Shown here piece after piece: positions 7,783 through 16,670 of a stretch of DNA of 64,000 nt (the stretch's first letter is position 1; every line of letters begins with the position of its first letter). The translations under genes were made by a program, and so were the position numbers. Under the pieces are notes generated by a model. It did not search any database. It had not been told where the DNA came from and saw only the letters and a program-made list of their open reading frames with translations. This DNA is from Streptomyces minutiscleroticus (GTDB lineage Bacteria; Actinomycetota; Actinomycetes; Streptomycetales; Streptomycetaceae), in the NCBI RefSeq assembly GCF_014650875.1, contig NZ_BMVU01000013.1, positions 62,001 to 126,000 on the forward strand, given 5' to 3'.

Positions 7783-10680
7783 ATGGGGCAGCGCAACACA
7801 CGAGGACGCAACCCTCTCCTGGAACGGGACAGCGAACTCGCCGCCGTGGACGAGGCGTTGCGGGGGATCGGCGGTGTCGACGAGGACGGCGCCGCGACAC
7901 CCGGCGGGCCGCGCGGCACGCTGCTCGCCTTCGCCGGGCACGCCGGCATCGGCAAGACCAGCCTTCTCGCGGAGGTGCGGCGCCGGGCCGCCGCCCGCGG
8001 CTGCACCGTGCTCTCCGCCCGCGGCGGCGACCAGGAGCAGCGCGTCGCCTTCCACGTCGCCCGCCAGCTCCTGCAGCCGCAGCTCGCCGGCGAACCGGAG
8101 GACGGACTGCGGACCACGCTCGGCGGCTGGTACGCCATCGTCGGCCCCGCGCTCGGCCTGTGCGCCGCCGCCGAGGGCGCGCCCCCCGACCAGCAGGGCC
8201 TGCGCGACGGACTCGACTGGGTGCTCACCCACCTGGCGATCCGCCGCGCCCCGATGGTCCTCGTCCTGGACGACGCGCACTGGGCCGACGCCGAGTCGCT
8301 GCGCTGGCTCGCCGCGTTCGCGTCCCGCGTCGAGGACCTCCCGCTGCTGCTCGCCGTCGCCTACCGGCCCGACGAACTGCCCGCCCACGCGCAGTCCTTC
8401 AAGGACCTGCCGGGCCGGGCGGGGCGGCGTCCCCTCGACCTCGAACCGCTCAGCGCGGCGGCCGTCGCCCGGCTCGTGCGCGGCATGCTCGGCCCCCGCG
8501 CCGACGACGTGTTCTGCCACGAGTGCTGGGCGGTCACCGCGGGCAACCCCTTCGAGGCCGTCGAGCTCACCGCGAAGGTGCGCGACCGCGGACTCGACCC
8601 GACCGGGTCCGGCGCCCGGCTGCTGCGCGACCTCGCCGCCGCCGTCAAGGGCAGCGGACTCGTCGCCCGCCTCGAACGCCTGGGCACCTCCACGGTGCGC
8701 TTCGCCTGGGCCTGCGCCGTCCTCGGCATCGACATCCCGCCCGCGCTCGCCGCGGCCGTCGCGGGCCTCGGCCGCGAGGAGGCCGCCGACGCCGCGGACG
8801 CCCTGCGCGGGGCCCGCATCCTCACCGGCGTCGACACCCTGGAGTTCGCCCACCCCCTCATCGCCACCGCCGTCTACCGCGCCGTGCCCGGCGGCGTCCG
8901 CGTGGCGCTGCACGGCCGGGCCGCCTGGTGCGTGGTCGACGCGGGCCTCGGCCCGGCCGCCGCCGCCCGCCACCTCCTGGAGACCCACCCCGAGGGCGAC
9001 GCGTGGGTCGTACAGCAGTTGCGCGCCGCCGCCCGCGAGACCCTGCGGGCCGGCGCCCCCGACGCCGCCCGCCGCTACCTGGCGCGCGCCCTGCGCGAGC
9101 CGCCGCCCTTCGACGAGCGGGCCGCCGTCCTGTACGAACTGGGCTGCGCCTCGCTGCTCACCGAGCCCGCGACCACCGTCAACCACCTGCGGGCCGCGCT
9201 GGAGGAGCCCCTCACCGACTCCGAGCTGCGCCACCACATCGTCTACCGGCTCTCCCAGGTCCTCGCCCACAGCGACCGGCTCACCGAGGCATCCGACACG
9301 CTCGCCCGGGAGAGCAGGACGACCGCCGACCCCCGGGTGCGGCTGCGCATGGTCGCCGAGCAGTTCATGTGGGACGCCTTCCGCGCCGACGAGCCCGGGC
9401 ACCCGGCCCGCTCCCGCCGCCTGGAACGGCTCGCCGACCGGCTGCGCGGCCGCGACCTCACCGAGCGCTACGTCATCGGGCTGCGCGCCTGGGACGCGAC
9501 CCTGCGCGGCGAGCCCGCCCCCGTGGTCCTGCGGCACGCCGAACGCGCCCTGGCCGGCGGCCTGGGCTGGGCCGAGCCCGACCGCGGCTTCGAGGTCCCC
9601 GTCCTGGTCGCCCTGACCTTCATGTACGCGGACCGGCCCGGCCGCGCCGAGGAGCTGTTCGCCGCCGGGATCGCCGACTTCGAGCGCCAGGGCTGGCACG
9701 GCGCCCACCTCTCCTTCGCGTACACGCTCCTGGCGTACCTGCGCTTCCGGCGCGGCCGGCTGGCCGAGGCGGAGGACTTCGTCCGCGCGGGGCTGCGCCT
9801 CGCCGAGCGGGTGGGCCCCGGCACGCCCGCCCACTGGTACGCCGTCGGCATCCTCATCGAGATCCTGCTCGCCCGCGGCCGCACCTGCGAGGCCGCGGCC
9901 ACGGCCGAGGAGTACGCCTTCGGCAGGCCGTTCCCCGCCGCCGTCGTCTTCCCCGACGCGCAGATCGTGCACGGCGAGCTCCTGCTGGCGCGGGGGTGCC
10001 CCAAGGAGGCGGCCGCCGAACTCGCCGCCGCCGGGCGCCGGCTCGACCCGCGCGGCATCCGCAACCCCTCCTGGTGCCCCTGGCAGCTGCACCTGGCCCG
10101 CGCCGAGTACGCCGACGCACCGGAGCGCGCCCTGGCCACGGCGTACGACGCGGTGTACCGCGCCCGCCGGTTCGGCACCCCGTCGGCGATCGGCCAGGCG
10201 CTGCGGGCCGCCGCCGACGTCTCCACCGGGGCCGCCCGCCGCAAGCTCCTGGAGGAGGCCGTGGACCACCTGGAGCGCTCGCCGGCCGCGTACGAGCTGG
10301 CCTGCGCGCTGGTCGCCCTCGGCGCGGAGACGCGCCGCACGGGCGGCTGCCCGCAGGAGGCGGCCGACCACCTGTACCGCGGTCTCGAGGCGGCCGCGCA
10401 GTGCGGCGCGGACGGGCTGGCCGAGACGGCGCGCGGCGAGCTGACCGCCGCCGGGCTGCGGCCGTGCAAGGTGCCGGGCACCGGCACGGACACACTGACC
10501 GCGCGCGAGCGGACGGCCGCCGCGCTCGCCGCCCGCGGCCGCGGCACGGCCCTGATCGCCGCCGAGCTGAGCACCGACGAGCCGGCCGTCGTCCGCCTGC
10601 TGTCGGCGGTGTACCGGAAGGTGGGGACGGACCCGGAGGGACTGGCGGAGGCCCTGGGCCGCGAAGGGACGCAGCCCTAG
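7783..10680 (+). CDS. Large ATP-binding LuxR-like (LAL/MalT-type) regulator
   Basis: The 965-residue protein has a Walker A motif, GHAGIGKTS, at residues 52-60 and a Walker B, MVLVLDDAHWAD, near residue 160, typical of the AAA_16/STAND ATPase module of LAL regulators. A long helical TPR-like region of about 600 residues follows. The extreme C-terminus starts like a LuxR HTH (LTARERTAAALAARGRG) but the recognition part is degenerate, ending TDEPAVVRLLSAVYRKVG. LAL proteins are ATP-switched transcription activators; with this degenerate HTH, DNA binding is uncertain. Start ATG 7783 follows AGGGAG. The next gene is 88 bp downstream on the same strand. Confidence 0.85.
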   Translation: MGQRNTRGRNPLLERDSELAAVDEALRGIGGVDEDGAATPGGPRGTLLAFAGHAGIGKTSLLAEVRRRAAARGCTVLSARGGDQEQRVAFHVARQLLQPQLAGEPEDGLRTTLGGWYAIVGPALGLCAAAEGAPPDQQGLRDGLDWVLTHLAIRRAPMVLVLDDAHWADAESLRWLAAFASRVEDLPLLLAVAYRPDELPAHAQSFKDLPGRAGRRPLDLEPLSAAAVARLVRGMLGPRADDVFCHECWAVTAGNPFEAVELTAKVRDRGLDPTGSGARLLRDLAAAVKGSGLVARLERLGTSTVRFAWACAVLGIDIPPALAAAVAGLGREEAADAADALRGARILTGVDTLEFAHPLIATAVYRAVPGGVRVALHGRAAWCVVDAGLGPAAAARHLLETHPEGDAWVVQQLRAAARETLRAGAPDAARRYLARALREPPPFDERAAVLYELGCASLLTEPATTVNHLRAALEEPLTDSELRHHIVYRLSQVLAHSDRLTEASDTLARESRTTADPRVRLRMVAEQFMWDAFRADEPGHPARSRRLERLADRLRGRDLTERYVIGLRAWDATLRGEPAPVVLRHAERALAGGLGWAEPDRGFEVPVLVALTFMYADRPGRAEELFAAGIADFERQGWHGAHLSFAYTLLAYLRFRRGRLAEAEDFVRAGLRLAERVGPGTPAHWYAVGILIEILLARGRTCEAAATAEEYAFGRPFPAAVVFPDAQIVHGELLLARGCPKEAAAELAAAGRRLDPRGIRNPSWCPWQLHLARAEYADAPERALATAYDAVYRARRFGTPSAIGQALRAAADVSTGAARRKLLEEAVDHLERSPAAYELACALVALGAETRRTGGCPQEAADHLYRGLEAAAQCGADGLAETARGELTAAGLRPCKVPGTGTDTLTARERTAAALAARGRGTALIAAELSTDEPAVVRLLSAVYRKVGTDPEGLAEALGREGTQP

Positions 10681-10768
10681 GGCCCGACGACAGACCCTGG
10701 GGGAAACGGCAGTGCGGACCGCGTCGGCCCCCCGTCGTTCCGGACCCCGGTGCACGTACCATTGCGGC

Positions 10769-11266
10769 ATGTCCTTCCTCCGCCGCCGCAGTGCCACCCC
10801 CGCCGGGCCCGACTTCGACGTTCTGGCCATGGACCCGGGCGACTGGCCGGGCAACCTCGGCGCGGGTCTGCTGCCCGCCCCCGACGGCAGCTGTCAGGGC
10901 GTCTTCCTGCGCTACGACCTGTTCGGCGGCCGCGGCCCCGCGATGATCATCGGCAATCTGCCGGAGGGCTCCCCGGCGCGCGAGGTCGCCGAGGGCGAGA
11001 TCCCCTTCGAGGTGGCCCAGCTCCTGCTCGCCCTGGAGAACGACGAGGAGGTCACGGTCGTCGGCAGCGAGGACACGCCCGTCATGCAGGGCGACAACCT
11101 CCTGATCGTGCGCCGTCTGAAGCTGTCCGAGGAACGCATCTCCTGCGTCCAGTTCGACCGCAGCGACAACGTCCTGGTGACCATCGCCGCCTGGGACCGC
11201 CCCATCACCGACGACCTGTACGCACTGCTCAAGCCGCTGCCGGCGGAGCTCTTCCAGCAGGGCTGA
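10769..11266 (+). CDS. Conserved hypothetical protein
   Basis: A 165-residue soluble acidic protein that I do not recognise by function. The ATG at 10769 (MSFLRRRSA) is chosen over an upstream GTG at 10712 because coding character and the hydrophilic body begin here; the Shine-Dalgarno is weak (TTGCGGC), so the transcript may be nearly leaderless. The body has alternating beta and helix segments (PAMIIGNLPEG, EVAQLLLALENDEEVTVVG, NVLVTIAAWDRPITDDLYALL) and neither signal peptide nor membrane span. It is followed 22 bp later by a perfect 12-bp-stem terminator. Confidence 0.7.
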   Translation: MSFLRRRSATPAGPDFDVLAMDPGDWPGNLGAGLLPAPDGSCQGVFLRYDLFGGRGPAMIIGNLPEGSPAREVAEGEIPFEVAQLLLALENDEEVTVVGSEDTPVMQGDNLLIVRRLKLSEERISCVQFDRSDNVLVTIAAWDRPITDDLYALLKPLPAELFQQG

Positions 11267-11288
11267 GCGGCAGGAGCCGACGGTTCCC

Positions 11289-11318
11289 GAAGGGGCCGGG
11301 CACACGCCCGGCCCCTTC
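11289..11318. terminator. Bidirectional stem-loop terminator
   Basis: Perfect 12-bp stem: GAAGGGGCCGGG (11289-11300) pairs with CCCGGCCCCTTC (11307-11318) around a 6-nt loop. It sits between convergent genes ending at 11266 (+) and 11333 (-), so it can serve both. Confidence 0.8.
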
Positions 11319-11332
11319 CCCGTGGTCCCGCC

Positions 11333-13330
11333 TCACCCGCCGGACGCCACCACCCGCACGTCGGCGGCCCGCACGAACGCCACCCGGTGGCCGAACTGGA
11401 TCTCGTAGTAGAGATCGTCCCCGCGCACGACCCGGTGGGAGGCGGTGTCGAAGGTGACCGCGTAGGAGTACTCGCCCGGCACCCGGTCGCCGGCCACGTA
11501 CCGCTGCCCCGCGAGCAGCCGGTACGGCAGCGGGGAGACCTGCTGGACCGGCACGTCCGCCGGGTACGCGTCCGCCTCCGGATAGGCCCGGCCGTACACC
11601 GGCACCTCCGCCAGGCCCTCGCGGGGCGTGACCACCGTCCCGGTCGCGCCCACCGCCGCCGGCCGCTTCCGCGGATTCTCGAACCACGCCTTCTGGCCGA
11701 GGTACCAGATCGCCGTCCAGTCGCCCCGCCGGTCCGCGACCGCGTACCGCTGGCCGGTGGACACCCGCGAGCCGAGGTCGTTGACGTCGGTCGTGGAGTC
11801 CCCGCCGTCCGGGCGCAGCCCGACGTCCTTGACCAGCGGCGCGTCGGCGCGCGGTGCGGTGTGCAGCCGCACGGCGCTCGACCCGTGCGGCGCGCACGGC
11901 TCGCCCGCGCCCTCGCAGCCCGTGTAGACCGGCCGGTTCCGTTCGTAGTGCGGCAGGATCGTCACCACCGGGGCGTCCGCGCGGGCCGTCGGGTGCAGCG
12001 GCGCGCCCAGCAGCGCGAAGTAGTGCCGCCAGTCCCAGTACGGGCCCGGGTCCGTGTGCATGCCCGGGATCGTGGCGGCCGTCGTCCCCGGCACGGTGTC
12101 GTGGCCGAGGATGTGCTGCCGGTCCAGCGGGACGCCGTACTTCCGGGCGAGGTACTTCACCAGGCGCGCCGAGGACCGGTACATCGCCTCGGTGTACCAG
12201 GCGTCCGGGTCGGCGAGGAAGCCCTCGTGCTCCAGGCCGACGGAGGCCGCGTTGACGTACCAGTTGCCCGCGTGCCACGCCAGGTCCTTGCCCTTCACGT
12301 GCTGGGCGATGTGGCCGTCGGTGGAGCGCAGCGTGTAGTTCCAGGAGACGTAGGTGGGGTCCTGCACCATGTTCAGGACCCCGTCCCAGACGCCTTCGGT
12401 GTCGTGCACGACGATGTACCGGACGCGCTGGGAAGCCGGGCGGTCGCCCAGGTCGTGGTTGCCGTAGTCGCCCTCGCCGAACTCCTCGTAGGGCGCCGGG
12501 ACCCACTCGCAGGACACGGTCCTCGGGCACTCGGTGTCCGCCGCGGACGCGGTGCGCAGGCCGGCTCGCCCCAGCTGGGAGGTGTCCGGGCGCACCCCCG
12601 GCTCGGCGGCGAGGGCGACGCGCTGACCGCCGTCCGTGGTGCGGGCCCCGCCCCGGCGGATCACCTCGAAGACGTCGTCCGCGTACCGGGCCGCCGTGGC
12701 GCTGTCGTCCGCCCCGGAGAAGCGGGCCACGGCCCCGTACCAGCCGGCGCCGTCGCCGCCCAGGGGCTCGCCCAGGCGCCGCTGGGCGTCGGCGAGGAGG
12801 GCGGCGCCGCCTCTCACGTTGGCCGCCGGGTCGGTGCGCAGCCGCTCGGCGGGCAGCCCGGTCAACTCGGCCGCTCTGGGCAGGGTTCTGAGCCGGGCGG
12901 GCAGCTCGGCGGTCCGCGGCACCCCGGCGTCCGGGTGCGGCGCGGGGCGGGCGTCGTCGCCGCGCGGGTCCTCCGCGGCGTCGCCGTGGTGGGACGCCGC
13001 GGTGCGGGCGAGCGCGGTGCGGGCGTCGGTCAGGTGCATCGGGCCGTAGCCGCCCGTGACGCTCGGCGCGCCCCCGTGCGCGTCCCAGCGGGACTGCAGG
13101 TACGAGACGGCGAGCAGCACGCTGCGCGGGACGCGGTACTCGGCCGCCGCGGCGGTGAAGGCGTCCTGCAGCCGGGCCGGGGAAGCGGCGGCGGTGGTGG
13201 TCGCGGTGGTGCCGGGCGGTGCCGCTCCGAGCAGGGGCAGCAGCAGGGCGGCGGAGGCGAGGGCGCCCGCCGCTCTGCGCGACCGGCCGTGTCGGGCGGC
13301 CGGTCCGGTGCCGGTGGCGGGTCCTCGCAA
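11333..13330 (-). CDS. Secreted N-acetylmuramoyl-L-alanine amidase (amidase_2/PGRP type)
   Basis: The 665-residue protein starts at TTG 13330, five bases after TAGGAGG. A Sec signal peptide (RRAAGALASAALLLPLLGAAPPG) is followed by a lysozyme/transglycosylase-like helical domain (YRVPRSVLLAVSYLQSRWD, GGYGPMHLTDA). Then comes a zinc amidase domain at about residues 300-450 with IVVHDTEG, WHAGNWYVNAASVGLEHEG and HILGHDTVPG, covering the zinc-binding histidines. The C-terminal 200 residues contain SH3-like stretches. It should cleave the MurNAc-L-Ala bond of peptidoglycan outside the cell, in growth, sporulation or scavenging. The 11266/11333 convergence is closed by a terminator. Confidence 0.9.
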   Translation of the reverse strand: MRGPATGTGPAARHGRSRRAAGALASAALLLPLLGAAPPGTTATTTAAASPARLQDAFTAAAAEYRVPRSVLLAVSYLQSRWDAHGGAPSVTGGYGPMHLTDARTALARTAASHHGDAAEDPRGDDARPAPHPDAGVPRTAELPARLRTLPRAAELTGLPAERLRTDPAANVRGGAALLADAQRRLGEPLGGDGAGWYGAVARFSGADDSATAARYADDVFEVIRRGGARTTDGGQRVALAAEPGVRPDTSQLGRAGLRTASAADTECPRTVSCEWVPAPYEEFGEGDYGNHDLGDRPASQRVRYIVVHDTEGVWDGVLNMVQDPTYVSWNYTLRSTDGHIAQHVKGKDLAWHAGNWYVNAASVGLEHEGFLADPDAWYTEAMYRSSARLVKYLARKYGVPLDRQHILGHDTVPGTTAATIPGMHTDPGPYWDWRHYFALLGAPLHPTARADAPVVTILPHYERNRPVYTGCEGAGEPCAPHGSSAVRLHTAPRADAPLVKDVGLRPDGGDSTTDVNDLGSRVSTGQRYAVADRRGDWTAIWYLGQKAWFENPRKRPAAVGATGTVVTPREGLAEVPVYGRAYPEADAYPADVPVQQVSPLPYRLLAGQRYVAGDRVPGEYSYAVTFDTASHRVVRGDDLYYEIQFGHRVAFVRAADVRVVASGG

Positions 13331-13512
13331 TGCAGCCTCCTACGAACGGGCGTTGACGGGCCGTGCGGAGCCGAACGACAGTGGTAGCGGCTCCCGGACG
13401 ATCCGTCAATCACCTGTGCGGTACGGCGATTTCCCACGTCAGCGGCGGTGGACGGGATTTTCGCCGCGACGGCCGACGGGCCTGCGCGGCGTCAGTGGCA
13501 TGGACCAATGAT

Positions 13513-13600
13513 CCGCCCGGCGTCGCGGTCGGCCGCGACGCCGGGCGGGCACGCGGAGGCCCGCGGTGCGCCTCCCCGTCCGGGCGCACCGCGGGCCTCC
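13513..13600 (-). terminator. Tandem stem-loop terminators
   Basis: Two perfect hairpins in series: a 16-bp stem, 13513-13528 with 13533-13548 (4-nt loop), and an 18-bp stem, 13555-13572 with 13583-13600 (10-nt loop). They begin 7 bp after the stop of the kinase gene on the minus strand and separate it from the amidase promoter. Confidence 0.8.
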
Positions 13601-13606
13601 TCCCCG

Positions 13607-14776
13607 TCAGCGAGTGCCGACCGCCGCGCGTACGGCCCGCCGGGCCAGCTGGCAGTCGTCGTGCAGCCGCCGCAGCAGCAGCCGCTGTTCCTCGCCGGAC
13701 GGCGCGGCACCGGGGTGGGCGGGGCCCGGCGCCTTCGGGGCCGTCTCGTGCATCGAGCGCTGCACCGCCGTCTCGTACGTCCGGATCTCGCGGGTCAGGA
13801 CGAGCATCAGGTTCACCAGGAAGGCGTCCCGCGCCGCCGTGCCCGCCTGCTGGGCGAGCTGGCTGATCTGCCGCCGCGCCATCGGGGCGTCCCCGAGCAC
13901 CGCCCAGAGCGTCGCGAGGTCGTACCCCGGCAGGTACCAGCCCGCGTGCTCCCAGTCCACGAGCACCGGGCCCGGGGGCGACAGCAGGATGTTCGACAGC
14001 AGCGCGTCGCCGTGGCAGAACTGGCCCATGCCCTGCCGCCCCGCCGTGTGCGCGATGCCGTGCATCAGCTTCTGCAGGTCGCCCATGTCCCGGTCGGTCA
14101 GCAGCCCCAGCTCGTGGTAGCGCGCGATCCGTGCGGCGTAGTCGAGGGGCGCGTCGAACGTGCCCGCCGGCGGCCGCCAGGCGTTGAGCCGGCAGATCGC
14201 GCCCAGCACCGCCCTGATGTCCGCGCGCGGCGGCGCCTCGGCCGGATGCCGGTGCAGCGCCGCGGCCCGGCCGGGCATCCGCTCGACGACCAGGGTGCAG
14301 TTGTCCGGGTCCGCCGCGATCAGCCGCGGCACCCGCACCGGCGGGCGGTGCCGCACGAACGCGCGGTATGCCGCTATTTCGTGGCGGATCCGCTCCTTCC
14401 ACAGGGGCGAGTGGTCCAGTAAACACTTGGCGACGGCCGTGCTGCGCCCGGTCGTGCCGACCAGGAGCACGGAGCGTCCGCTGCGACGCAGCACCTGCAC
14501 CGGAGTGAACTCCGGGCAGATCCGGTGCACCGACGCGATGGCCGCGCGCAGCTGCGTCCCCTGGGGGCCGGACAAGTCGAGTCTCCCGCTGAGCGGTGGG
14601 GTGCCTGGTCCCGGTACGCGTCGTGTCCGGCCCGCGCCGAGCACGGAGGGCCCCTGGCGCGCGGGGTCGTAACGGGCTCCGTCGGGCGCCTCGCCGGGCC
14701 GGCCTGCGCCGGGGACGGGAGGGCGCGTACGGAGCGACCGGGGCGGAGCGGACACGGAAGACGATGCTGCGTACAT
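13607..14776 (-). CDS. Aminoglycoside-phosphotransferase-family kinase
   Basis: The product (389 residues from ATG 14776) has an APH/choline-kinase fold. The catalytic loop is FCHGDALLSNILL (HGD-x4-N) and the metal-binding segment is VDWEHAGWYLPGYDLATL. A Lys in TAVAKCLL may be the N-lobe ATP anchor. About 85 N-terminal residues before the fold are Pro/Arg-rich and poorly structured, so a later start is possible. AAGGGA lies 13 bp before the ATG. Small-molecule phosphorylation is expected, but the substrate is unknown, and resistance should not be assumed. It is divergent from the NsdA-like gene, sharing a 235-bp promoter region. Confidence 0.82.
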   Translation of the reverse strand: MYAASSSVSAPPRSLRTRPPVPGAGRPGEAPDGARYDPARQGPSVLGAGRTRRVPGPGTPPLSGRLDLSGPQGTQLRAAIASVHRICPEFTPVQVLRRSGRSVLLVGTTGRSTAVAKCLLDHSPLWKERIRHEIAAYRAFVRHRPPVRVPRLIAADPDNCTLVVERMPGRAAALHRHPAEAPPRADIRAVLGAICRLNAWRPPAGTFDAPLDYAARIARYHELGLLTDRDMGDLQKLMHGIAHTAGRQGMGQFCHGDALLSNILLSPPGPVLVDWEHAGWYLPGYDLATLWAVLGDAPMARRQISQLAQQAGTAARDAFLVNLMLVLTREIRTYETAVQRSMHETAPKAPGPAHPGAAPSGEEQRLLLRRLHDDCQLARRAVRAAVGTR

Positions 14777-14920
14777 GAGCGGATACAGATCCCTTCGTGT
14801 GCCTGCGAGGTGCGGCGCCGCCCGGCCCGGCCGACGAGGAGCACCCTGGGGAATGTCCCTGCGGCGGCCGGGTCGGGATGGCGCACTCCTACCCGACACC
14901 CGGTGGCCAGTGGCACACCA

Positions 14921-14950
14921 TCTGGCGCACCCTGGCGAACCCTGGCGAAT
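14921..14950 (+). promoter_or_regulatory. Three 10-bp tandem repeats in the nsdA-like promoter
   Basis: TCTGGCGCAC, CCTGGCGAAC and CCTGGCGAAT follow each other without gaps. They end 61 bp upstream of the GTG of the NsdA-like regulator, in the divergent region shared with the APH-type kinase gene. A regular one-helical-turn spacing on one face of DNA is typical of a cooperative operator. That this is one is inference. Confidence 0.55.
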
Positions 14951-15011
14951 AGTCGCTCAGCAACTGACGGAGGGTTACTGTCAATTTCAGCCGAGAACCT
15001 GGGGGCTTGAC

Positions 15012-16565
15012 GTGAGCGGACAACCCAACACCCGTCTTTCGGACCTGTTCGGCCTCGCCGGCTGGTCCAAGGGCGAGCTCGCGAGGCTGGTCAACCGGCA
15101 GGCGGCGGCCATGGGCCACCCCCAACTGGCGACCGACACCTCGCGGGTGCGGCGGTGGATCGACATGGGAGAGATCCCGCGCGATCCGGTGCCGCGGGTG
15201 CTGGCGGCCCTGTTCACCGAGCGTCTCGGCCGTGTCGTGACCATGGAGGACCTCGGTCTGGTCCGGCACGGGCGCACGGGGAGACGGCAGGGCGGCGGGG
15301 ATGCGGAACACCCCGACGGAGTGCCGTGGGCGCCCGAGCGGACCGCCGCGGTCCTCACCGAATTCACGGGAATGGACCTCATGCTCAACCGACGCGGCTT
15401 GGTGGGCGCGGGCGCCGCGCTCGCCGCAGGATCCGCACTCAGCAGCGCCATGCACGACTGGCTGCAATCCGATCCGGCCCTGGCTGCCGACGCTCCCGAC
15501 TTCGACCGACCCCTGCACGCCGACCCCGCTGGGTTCGACCGCTACGAGGCCGCCCCCATCGGGTCGCAGGAGATCGAGGAACTGGAGCGTTCGGTCGAGG
15601 TGTTCCGGGCCTGGGACGCGGCCCGCGGCGGCGGGCTGCAACGCAAGGCCGTCGTGGGGCAGCTCAACGAGGTGGGCGGCATGCTCGCCTACCGTCACCC
15701 TGACCATCTGCAGCGGCGCCTGTGGGGCGTCGCGGCCAACCTCGCCGTCCTCGCGGGCTGGATGTCGCACGACGTCGGCCTGGAGCCCACGGCCCAGAAG
15801 TACTTCGTCATCGCCGCGCACGCGGCCCGGGAGGGAGGGGACCGGCCCCGAGCCGGGGAGGCGCTGTCCCGCGCCGCCCGCCAGATGGTGCACCTGGGGC
15901 GGCCGGACGACGCTCTGGACCTGATGAAGCTGGCCAAGGCCGGCTCGGGCGAGGAGACCCTGCCGCGGGCCAGGGCCATGCTGTACACCATCGAGGCCTG
16001 GGCGCAGGCGTCGATGGGGCAGGGCCAGGCGATGCGCCGCACCCTGGGCCGGGCGGAGGACCTCTTCGTCTCGGACAAGGGCGACGTGCCGCCGCCGAGC
16101 TGGATGCAGATGTTCGACGAGGCCGACCTGCACGGCATGCAGGCGCTGGCCTACCGGACGCTGGCGGAGCACGACCCGGCCGCGGCCACCACGGCGCAGC
16201 GCCACGCCAAGGAGGCCCTGGACCTGCGCGAGAAGGGCCGGCAGCGGTCGCAGATCTTCGACTACCTGTCGCTCGCCTCGGCCTGCTTCATCGCCGACGA
16301 CCCCGAACAGGCGGACCGCTACGCACGGCTGGCCCTGGTGTCGATGGGGGCCAACTCCTCGCACCGCACCTGGGACCGGCTGCGCGAGATGTACCGGCTG
16401 ACGGCGCAGTACTCCGGCTATCCGAAGATCAACGACCTGCGCGAGGAGATCGAGAGGGCCCTGCCCAAGGGCGGGGCCAAGTCCGCCAAGTCCAAGGCAG
16501 GACAGCCCAAGGGGTCCGGGCCCGAGGAATCCGAGGGGGGCGACGGCGCGTCGGCGCAGGCGTGA
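15012..16565 (+). CDS. NsdA-like TPR regulator (sporulation-associated family)
   Basis: The 517-residue protein begins with a cryptic helix-turn-helix-like domain (LFGLAGWSKGELARLVNRQA, STDT-like ATDTSRVRRWIDMGEIP, VPRVLAALFTERLGRVVTMEDLGL). It continues with an NRRGLVGAGAALAAGSALS hydrophobic stretch and a TPR-rich C-terminal half (EEALDLREKGRQRSQ, QADRYARLALVSMG). This architecture is that of streptomycete NsdA/NsdB, negative regulators of differentiation and antibiotic production. GTG 15012 follows a GGGGG tract and matches where the conserved N-terminus starts. The C-terminus has a low-complexity AKSAKSKAG tail. Family assignment is firm; the exact paralogue is not. Confidence 0.85.
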   Translation: MSGQPNTRLSDLFGLAGWSKGELARLVNRQAAAMGHPQLATDTSRVRRWIDMGEIPRDPVPRVLAALFTERLGRVVTMEDLGLVRHGRTGRRQGGGDAEHPDGVPWAPERTAAVLTEFTGMDLMLNRRGLVGAGAALAAGSALSSAMHDWLQSDPALAADAPDFDRPLHADPAGFDRYEAAPIGSQEIEELERSVEVFRAWDAARGGGLQRKAVVGQLNEVGGMLAYRHPDHLQRRLWGVAANLAVLAGWMSHDVGLEPTAQKYFVIAAHAAREGGDRPRAGEALSRAARQMVHLGRPDDALDLMKLAKAGSGEETLPRARAMLYTIEAWAQASMGQGQAMRRTLGRAEDLFVSDKGDVPPPSWMQMFDEADLHGMQALAYRTLAEHDPAAATTAQRHAKEALDLREKGRQRSQIFDYLSLASACFIADDPEQADRYARLALVSMGANSSHRTWDRLREMYRLTAQYSGYPKINDLREEIERALPKGGAKSAKSKAGQPKGSGPEESEGGDGASAQA

Positions 16566-16670
16566 CAGGCGTAGCGGAATCGAACCCGGACGCCGAGCCG
16601 CACACGGGCGTCCGGGGCGGGAATGCCGTTCGGGACAGGACGGAGATCGGGACAGGACGGAGAAGGGTGT

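Noticed and set aside
16565..16650. A GGTTCGATTCC-like word on the minus strand resembling a tRNA T-loop
   Set aside because: The flanking bases do not form a 5-bp T-stem and no acceptor, D or anticodon arms can be drawn upstream; it is not a tRNA.
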